From positions 269,862 to 333,861 of the forward strand of contig NZ_MSZX01000009.1 in NCBI RefSeq assembly GCF_002021565.1: a stretch of DNA of 64,000 nt, written 5' to 3'. This DNA is from Paenibacillus selenitireducens. GTDB taxonomy: Bacteria > Bacillota > Bacilli > Paenibacillales > Paenibacillaceae. Under the pieces are notes generated by a model that was not told where the DNA came from, ran no database searches, and worked only from the letters and a program-made list of their open reading frames with translations. Shown in pieces: positions 59,423-64,000 of the stretch (within the stretch, counting starts at the first letter, position 1; each line of letters begins with the position of its first letter). Both the position numbers and the translations under genes were made by a program.

Positions 59423-59770
59423 CTAGAAAAGAAAATACACTAATGTTACACCAAGGACTAGTACTATAAGTGAAACAACATATTGTTTTGAACCCTTTCG
59501 ATAATTCCAATCTATAAATGACTGAAAGCCCAGTGCCGTGATTATATATAACATCCAAAACCACTTCATAACATCACTTTGTGAGTTATCTGTAACAATA
59601 ATAACAATGACAGTAATAATTCCAATGAGGGCAAATATAATCTTACCCGAGAAACTAACTTCCTTTCCCTCCTCAGTAAGTTCTTCTTTTTCACTTCCAA
59701 TAATCCATATTCTCAAAATTAAATGAGAAAACCAGAGAATTATACATATAAATCCAATTGCAATCCCCAT
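59423..59770 (-). CDS. membrane protein, DUF4181-like
   Basis: A 115-aa protein with four hydrophobic segments (IGFICIILWFSHLILRIWII, IIFALIGIITVIVIIV, WMLYIITALGFQSFIDW, VVSLIVLVLGVTLVYFLF). The F-S-H-L-x2-R and FIDWNYRKGSKQYVVS segments recall DUF4181, a small membrane family of Bacillales. AGGGAGG precedes the ATG. Confidence 0.62.
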   Translation of the reverse strand: MGIAIGFICIILWFSHLILRIWIIGSEKEELTEEGKEVSFSGKIIFALIGIITVIVIIVTDNSQSDVMKWFWMLYIITALGFQSFIDWNYRKGSKQYVVSLIVLVLGVTLVYFLF

Positions 59771-59879
59771 TAAATCCCTCCCTAATAATACAGAGTATTA
59801 ATTCGTAATCCTACTTCGTTGGCTGAAAAGTATCTATGAATTATTGGCTAGTATATATTTTTCTGAAGTATGTTACTTT

Positions 59880-59925
59880 GGGTAGACTAAGGGGGCTTGC
59901 CTCCAGTGTAGATACGGTGTAATTG
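59880..59925 (-). repeat. cassette repeat R14 (half)
   Basis: Plus strand GGTAGACTAAGGGGGCTTGC and GTGTAGATACGGTGTAATTG match the gene-proximal part of R10 and R15. The part toward 59811 is not clearly repeat. Confidence 0.65.
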
Positions 59926-59929
59926 GATG

Positions 59930-60226
59930 TTAATACGTTCCTTGAGAAGCCATCAAAATGATTTCAAAATGTTTCAGACTGTTCTTAATAATAGCGTTTT
60001 CTTTTGCGTTGATTTCTTTAATTAAATCATTCATTACGCTTTTTGCCAGTCTATAGTCATCTTCTTTAATATGATTATTATTTAAAGCCTCTTCGAGCTC
60101 ATCTTCATCCTTTATATTGAAATCCCCATTAGGAAAAACGACTACATCTAAATAAAGATCGTCCCAAAACGGTATTCCTTGTTCACTAACCCCAATACTC
60201 TTGGATATATCCACATATGCGTTCAT
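59930..60226 (-). pseudogene. DUF402 family protein, 3' fragment
   Basis: From an ATG at 60226, immediately after the methyltransferase stop, the frame gives 98 residues: NAYVDISKSIGVSEQGIPFW, DDLYLDVVVFPNGDFNIKDE, DELEEALNNN. This is the second half of a DUF402 (nucleoside-phosphatase-type) domain, with the DDLYLD metal-binding segment but without the N-terminal ~80 residues. It may be translated by coupling, but it cannot be a complete enzyme. Confidence 0.65.
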
Positions 60227-61001
60227 TTTTTTGCAATAAAAAGATTGTGCAAACTTGTGCCTAAATGTTCCGGTTTTCCATTCGTCAAATATAAATACTC
60301 CTGCCAACAATCAAATTGATTCGAATTCATTTGGTTTACAGACTCTTGCATAATCGCACTTATACCATCTGTTGCAACATGTTCGATCTTATTCAGTGAA
60401 AACTGACTCATAAAACTTTCCATTTCAGTTGGGGTTGAGCAAAAAAACATCCATCATCTAAGTATCCATCCGTACCTAATACAGTAATCGGTGCTTGTTG
60501 TATAAGTACTTCAGGATTCCGCTTGATTTTATAAAGATAAGCCCCAGCGCGATTAACATATGCTACGGCAATCGTTCCTCCAGGTTTTAGCACTCTTAGG
60601 CATTCCTTCATACAAGTCTTCCATTCTTCCAAATTGCTTAGGTGATAAAGCGGTCCCATGCAAAGCACAACATCAAATGAATGATCCTCAAAACCTTCCA
60701 TTGCCATTACGTTTCCTAAATAAGCGGTTATCCGAGACTCAAGATTTAAATCATTCGCTTTTTCTTGGATTAGTTTCACATGCTTAGGCGTTAAATCTAA
60801 TGCCGTTAACATATGTCCCTTCTCTGCAAGATGAAATGAATATCGTCCTGTTCCAGCGCCAGCGTCCAGAATACTACTTCCTGGAATCATATAAGGATCC
60901 AAAAACCTTAACGTTAATAAAAATTCAGTCCGATGATAATTGTCCTTCATTAGTCTCCCGTCTTCGTCATACCTTTCGTAGTAATCAATGATATCTTTCA
61001 T
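60223..61001 (-). pseudogene. class I SAM methyltransferase, frameshifted
   Basis: The frame from 61001 has motif I ILDAGAGTGRYSFHLAEKGH, DVVLCMGPLYHLSNLEEWKT and VLKPGGTIAVAYVNRAG, then reads wrong residues after GYLDDG and stops at 60408. In the next frame, from the same point, CSTPTEMESFMSQFSLNKIE, HVATDGISAIMQESVNQMN and LGTSLHNLFIAKK complete the normal C-terminus, ending at 60223. The break is at a run of seven T. It is either a real frameshift or a sequencing error. Confidence 0.75.
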
Positions 61002-61032
61002 GAAAATCCTCTCCCTTAATTTTGCTGATTTC

Positions 61033-61198
61033 CAATAACGTTGTTATATTCCCGACCAGTGATTGGCTTAAGGGACGCCAGCTACGTGTCCGACGGACTT
61101 AGCCAGTGCAGGGTTGTCTACCTGAATTCGCTCCCCCGAATTATCTTCGGGCAGACCAAGGGGCGTAACCCCTGCAGCGTAGATACGGTGTTAAGTAA
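61033..61198 (-). repeat. cassette repeat R15 (full-length)
   Basis: Plus strand CAATAACGTTGTTATATTCC, GTCCGACGGACTTAGCCAG, AGGGTTGTCTACCTGAATTC, CAGACCAAGGGGCGTAACCC and GTAGATACGGTGTTAAG. On the minus strand its first TAA is the stop codon of the HD-CHAP gene. Confidence 0.85.
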
Positions 61199-62282
61199 TT
61201 GGATTGTAATCGCCGTTAAAATGAAATTGGTAGTCATTGGCGATACGGATATAGCCAAGAATGCAACGCCACCTATCCCTGTAGAAAACACTGGAGTAAT
61301 TCTGATTATCTCTATTCCCCTCTGCAACTTGTATTTCTTTATCGTCACATGCTAAAACAATGCCTATATGATCGTGTGAGTCATCCGTCAGCAATTTTTC
61401 GTAGATCACGATATCACCGCGTTGAGGAATAAACCCCTTCTGCCCATCAAAACAAAGAAATCCGGTTTCAGGTAACTGCGCCCACTCTAACCAAGCCCCT
61501 ACACCAGCTAAGCGATAATTACCATTCGGGTATCGAATCGGCATTTGAAATCCAGCTTGCATACAACAGTGATACACGAATGCAGCGCACCAATTGCTCT
61601 GTAATACTTTATAGATACCTTGATCAGGCCAATATTTACAGATTTCTCGATATCGTTCATCTCCCGGTATGCCAATGATGTTCTCACTCCCGAGTGCTTC
61701 GGCAATATCAGCCAACTTGCTGCGTCTGTCTGGGTTTTCGAGAATCCCTCTTTTGTCACTGTAATCCATCTCGTCCGAAAAATCTTCTGGAATTGCCAAT
61801 TCACGAAACACATTCCGGAGTCTACTGGCATCCTGCTGCGAAAAGATACGGCGCGTATTCTGAAAGTACAACTGCAGCACATAAGCATCCTTGACGATTT
61901 CTTCATATGGACCATGGACCCTACTTCTGTCCTCTTGATGGAAGATTGCTTTTAGAATTGTGGTCAGCTCTTCTTTGGTAAATATATTCATTTCTCTTAA
62001 TAGAGGTCTTAAGGTATCAGCACTGTTCGGACCAGGAAATTCATTTATTCCAGTTTTATAGAAATAATAATCGTGAAGTAATCCTATGATTGCTGCCAAT
62101 TCCTGATTTTGACCTCTTTTCTTTGCAAGCATTGAGGCAAAGGTGGACACTCCGTTCAGATGAACACACGCTTCCTGCCTCTGGAGTACGCTAACCATTG
62201 ACACGATCATTTCTTGAACAAGTACACGAACACTGTCAAGTCGCTTATTTGCTTTTGTTCCCATTCGTTCACTCACTGTCAA
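61191..62282 (-). CDS. HD domain - CHAP domain fusion protein
   Basis: A 363-aa protein without signal peptide. Residues 35-165 form an HD-type domain: CVHLNGVSTFASMLAKKRG, IIGLLHDYYFYKTG (HD pair) and KDAYVLQLYF. Residues 215-350 form a CHAP domain: QSNWCAAFVYHCCMQAGFQ (catalytic Cys), FIPQRGDIVIYEKLL and HDHIGIVLACDDKEIQVAEG (catalytic His). CHAP enzymes cleave peptidoglycan or glutathionylspermidine; HD domains hydrolyse phosphates. The start is TTG after GAGGAGG. The stop codon lies in repeat R15. Confidence 0.72.
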   Translation of the reverse strand: MTVSERMGTKANKRLDSVRVLVQEMIVSMVSVLQRQEACVHLNGVSTFASMLAKKRGQNQELAAIIGLLHDYYFYKTGINEFPGPNSADTLRPLLREMNIFTKEELTTILKAIFHQEDRSRVHGPYEEIVKDAYVLQLYFQNTRRIFSQQDASRLRNVFRELAIPEDFSDEMDYSDKRGILENPDRRSKLADIAEALGSENIIGIPGDERYREICKYWPDQGIYKVLQSNWCAAFVYHCCMQAGFQMPIRYPNGNYRLAGVGAWLEWAQLPETGFLCFDGQKGFIPQRGDIVIYEKLLTDDSHDHIGIVLACDDKEIQVAEGNRDNQNYSSVFYRDRWRCILGYIRIANDYQFHFNGDYNPIT

Positions 62283-62299
62283 ATCTTTGCCTCCTCACT

Positions 62300-62445
62300 T
62301 CTACGAACCCGAGAGGTTTAAGGCGCATCGCGCCGGCTCAACGGACTTAGCCTCGCAGGGTTGTTCGCTGATTCAACTTCCCTTTCTACCACTTTTCACG
62401 AACCAAGGGCGTAACCCGCATCGTAGATAAGGTGTTGGTATATTA
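62300..62445 (-). repeat. cassette repeat R16
   Basis: Plus strand ACGAACCCGAGAGGTTTAAG, CAACGGACTTAGCCTCGCAG, GGTTGTTCGCTGATTCAAC, AACCAAGGGCGTAACCCGC and GTAGATAAGGTGTTGG. The terminal CATAACGTT block is missing; here the HD-CHAP ribosome site replaces it. Confidence 0.82.
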
Positions 62446-62452
62446 AGCTCAT

Positions 62453-62482
62453 CCCAGTTCATCGGGGATGAGCTTTTCTTTT
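62453..62482. terminator. terminator-like hairpin at the IS boundary
   Basis: AGCTCATCCC, loop, GGGGATGAGCT, followed by TTTTCTTTT on the plus strand. It lies between repeat R16 and the IS110 element. Confidence 0.6.
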
Positions 62483-62499
62483 ATACTTAAAAGATTAGC

Positions 62500-62665
62500 A
62501 CTGGGTTAAGAACGAATGTGGTGTTGGGACTTAGATCTCGTCACATAAAGTGTTTCAGCCCTAGCAATGTTCATACCCCGATTTAGCTGGTTGGGCCTAG
62601 AGCCCGTATCACCGTGCCAACCTGTGGAGAGCATTTGTTTTGGGTCCTAGTGTCATCCAAGGAGG
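62500..62665 (+). ncRNA. candidate bridge RNA region of the IS110 element
   Basis: In the IS110 group the structured bridge RNA is encoded in the left non-coding end just before the transposase. The stretch here is non-coding, has the right length and place, and includes pairing segments such as GGTTGGGCC / GGCACGGT-like arms near 62590-62620. I cannot fold it by hand, so this rests mainly on position. Confidence 0.35.
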
Positions 62666-62669
62666 TCAT

Positions 62670-63878
62670 ATGAATCAACCTGTTTTAAGTATCGATATTG
62701 CGAAGGGGAAGAGCGTTGCCGCTGCCTTCACTTCCTATGGCGTACAAGTGAAAAAGCCCTTCTCTTTCTCCCATTCACCTGATCATGTTTCGTCATTGCT
62801 TTCAGTTCTTGTTCAGCTTGAAGAATCTACAACGCTGCGACCAACTGTCGTTATGGAGGCGACTGGTAATTATTCGAAGCCTATTGCTTCTTTCTTTTTC
62901 TCGCACGGGTATCCCGTTTTCTTGTTAAACCCCTTAACGACTCATGAGCTCAAAAAGCGCTCTACTCGTAAGGTAAAGACCGATCCTATTGATGCAATTC
63001 GAATTGCTAATGCATTCTATTTAGGGGAAGGTACGCCAATCATGCCAATGGATGAAAAGGTCACTGAACTACGGTTTCTCTGTCGCCAACATGCCCAATG
63101 GAAAGCTCTTCTTGGTGAAGTTCAGCTGCAATTCCGTTCCATTCTGGATTTGGCTTTTCCGGGCTATGACAAGGCTTTTCAGAACATTTTCAACCCTTCA
63201 TCCATTCAGCTTCTCACTAAATTCCCTTCCCCCTCAGCTTTACTGACTGCGGACAAAGAGGACGTATTAACCATTCTTATGCTGAATCGAAGAGGTCGTA
63301 CTTGGAATGAAGATAAATACGCGCAGCTTCTGGGAATTGCGCGGAGTAGCCTTCCTGATCCGTGTGGATCTCAGGCGCATATATTTGCAATGCAGAATTT
63401 CATAGGGTTATTCAAGGCTTACCAAGAAGGAATTACAGCACTCGAAAAACAAATGGAATCCTTAGTTCAAGAATCTTCTGCCTACCACCTACTACGATCG
63501 ATCCCTGGGGTGGGGCCGATTACTGCGGCAATGATTCACGCTGAAATTGGGGACATAAAAAGGTTCCCTTCCGTGAAACAGTTGACCGCTTTTGCAGGGC
63601 TGGATTCATCTGTTTACGAGTCAGGAACCTTTAAAGCAAACCAGAATCGTATCTCAAAACGGGGCTCTGCATATCTCCGTACAGCGCTCTACCAAGCAAC
63701 AGTTGGGGGTATCTCAAAGCAAATCCACGGCCCTCGAAATCCGATTCTATGGCAATATTACCAGCAAAAACGACTTGAAGGCAAACCTGCCAAAGTTGCC
63801 ATTGTGGCGACTTCAAACAAGCTTTTGCGCATGATTTACGGAATTTTGAGTAACGACGCGCCCTTTCAGAGCAAATAA
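62670..63878 (+). CDS. IS110 family transposase
   Basis: A 402-aa protein. The N-terminal DEDD (RuvC-like) domain has VLSIDIAKGKSVAAAF, TVVMEATGNYSKPIA, and KVKTDPIDAIRIA (D-x2-D/A-I). The C-terminal Transposase_20 domain has LRSIPGVGPITAAMIHAEIG, FPSVKQLTAFAGLD, ISKRGSAYLRTALYQA with the conserved Ser. Both domains are complete. The ATG at 62670 follows AAGGAGG; upstream in-frame codons lie in the presumed RNA region. Confidence 0.93.
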   Translation: MNQPVLSIDIAKGKSVAAAFTSYGVQVKKPFSFSHSPDHVSSLLSVLVQLEESTTLRPTVVMEATGNYSKPIASFFFSHGYPVFLLNPLTTHELKKRSTRKVKTDPIDAIRIANAFYLGEGTPIMPMDEKVTELRFLCRQHAQWKALLGEVQLQFRSILDLAFPGYDKAFQNIFNPSSIQLLTKFPSPSALLTADKEDVLTILMLNRRGRTWNEDKYAQLLGIARSSLPDPCGSQAHIFAMQNFIGLFKAYQEGITALEKQMESLVQESSAYHLLRSIPGVGPITAAMIHAEIGDIKRFPSVKQLTAFAGLDSSVYESGTFKANQNRISKRGSAYLRTALYQATVGGISKQIHGPRNPILWQYYQQKRLEGKPAKVAIVATSNKLLRMIYGILSNDAPFQSK

Positions 63879-64000
63879 CGGATATTAATAGTTATATTTT
63901 ACCATTAACTCGCTTCTTGCAGTAGGCTTATTTGAGTCTGCATTCTTTGGAGTTCTGAAATCTTAAATCTGTTGAATCTTGACTTTGATTAGCTGGTTTA
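63879..64000 (+). other. right non-coding end of the IS110 element, partial
   Basis: No gene is seen in the last 122 bases. It should include the right end of the element, which cannot be placed without a comparison copy. Confidence 0.4.

Larger units (their letters stand above)
62485..64000 (+). mobile_element. IS110-family insertion sequence
   Basis: One transposase gene with about 185 bases of non-coding sequence upstream and at least 120 downstream. IS110 elements have no clear terminal inverted repeats, so the ends cannot be set from this copy alone; the element starts somewhere between 62450 and about 62520 and may end past the window. It adjoins the last cassette repeat. Confidence 0.7.

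Noticed and set aside
48968..62445. CRISPR array or simple tandem repeats
   Set aside because: The repeats are 40-175 bp, imperfect and separated by whole genes of different sizes. There are no short identical repeats with uniform spacers and no cas genes.

Overview
The window looks like a chromosome segment of an endospore-forming Bacillota of the Bacillales, most likely Paenibacillus or a close relative. The basis is the strong AGGAGG ribosome sites, frequent GTG and TTG starts, a T-box thrS leader, a class F sortase, DUF1450, DUF2264 and DUF6509 proteins, and a Gram-positive type ethanolamine locus. The genus is an inference from gene content; there is no rRNA, tRNA or CRISPR in the window. 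Region 1 (1-28.6 kb) is ordinary chromosome, mostly on the minus strand. It holds the end of trhO, a SufR-like regulator, a small LPKTG protein beside a class F sortase, a diguanylate cyclase, a metallo-beta-lactamase-fold hydrolase and a YpvA/DinG-type helicase. It also has three ABC-2 type exporters, one of them in an ECF sigma / anti-sigma operon, thrS with its T-box leader, pgsA, thyX, and a run of acetyltransferase and VOC genes. Region 2 (28.7-44.8 kb) is a complete ethanolamine utilisation (eut) locus, all on the minus strand. In transcription order it reads: cobalamin riboswitch with decoy hairpins, eutG, eutS, eutP, eutV, eutW, eutA, eutB, eutC, eutL, a long-tailed BMC shell gene, eutE, eutM, eutT, pduL, a TIGR02536-type gene, eutN, a PduT-like shell gene and eutH. 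EutH imports ethanolamine. EutBC (reactivated by EutA, cofactor made by EutT) gives acetaldehyde and ammonia inside a shell of EutS, EutL, EutM, EutN and extra BMC proteins. EutE and PduL convert acetaldehyde to acetyl-CoA and acetyl phosphate, and EutG reduces the surplus to ethanol. EutW/EutV are a two-component pair whose regulator carries an RNA-binding ANTAR domain. I can read its targets directly: tandem hairpins with six-base loops (A at position 1, G at position 4) overlapping terminators upstream of eutG, eutS and eutA. Upstream of eutG a B12 riboswitch with its own terminator precedes three more such hairpins, the arrangement of the EutX/Rli55 decoy RNA. Region 3 (44.9-48.5 kb) holds single-copy accessory enzymes: Nudix, nucleosidase, methyltransferase and a phosphotransferase-fold kinase. 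Region 4 (48.5-62.45 kb) is the most unusual part. About fifteen small, unrelated, AT-rich genes or gene pairs all lie on one strand, and nearly every one is followed by a copy of an imperfect repeat of about 150-175 bp (or a remnant). The repeat begins close to or on the gene stop (TAACACCG...) and ends ...CGTTATG or ...CGTTAGATG just before the ribosome site of the next gene. This is the layout of integron gene cassettes with attC sites, but no integrase lies in the window. The array contains a convincing type I toxin-antitoxin locus, an HD-CHAP fusion, a membrane-anchored excisionase-like protein and several broken genes. An IS110-family element closes the window at 62.5-64 kb, immediately beside the last repeat.
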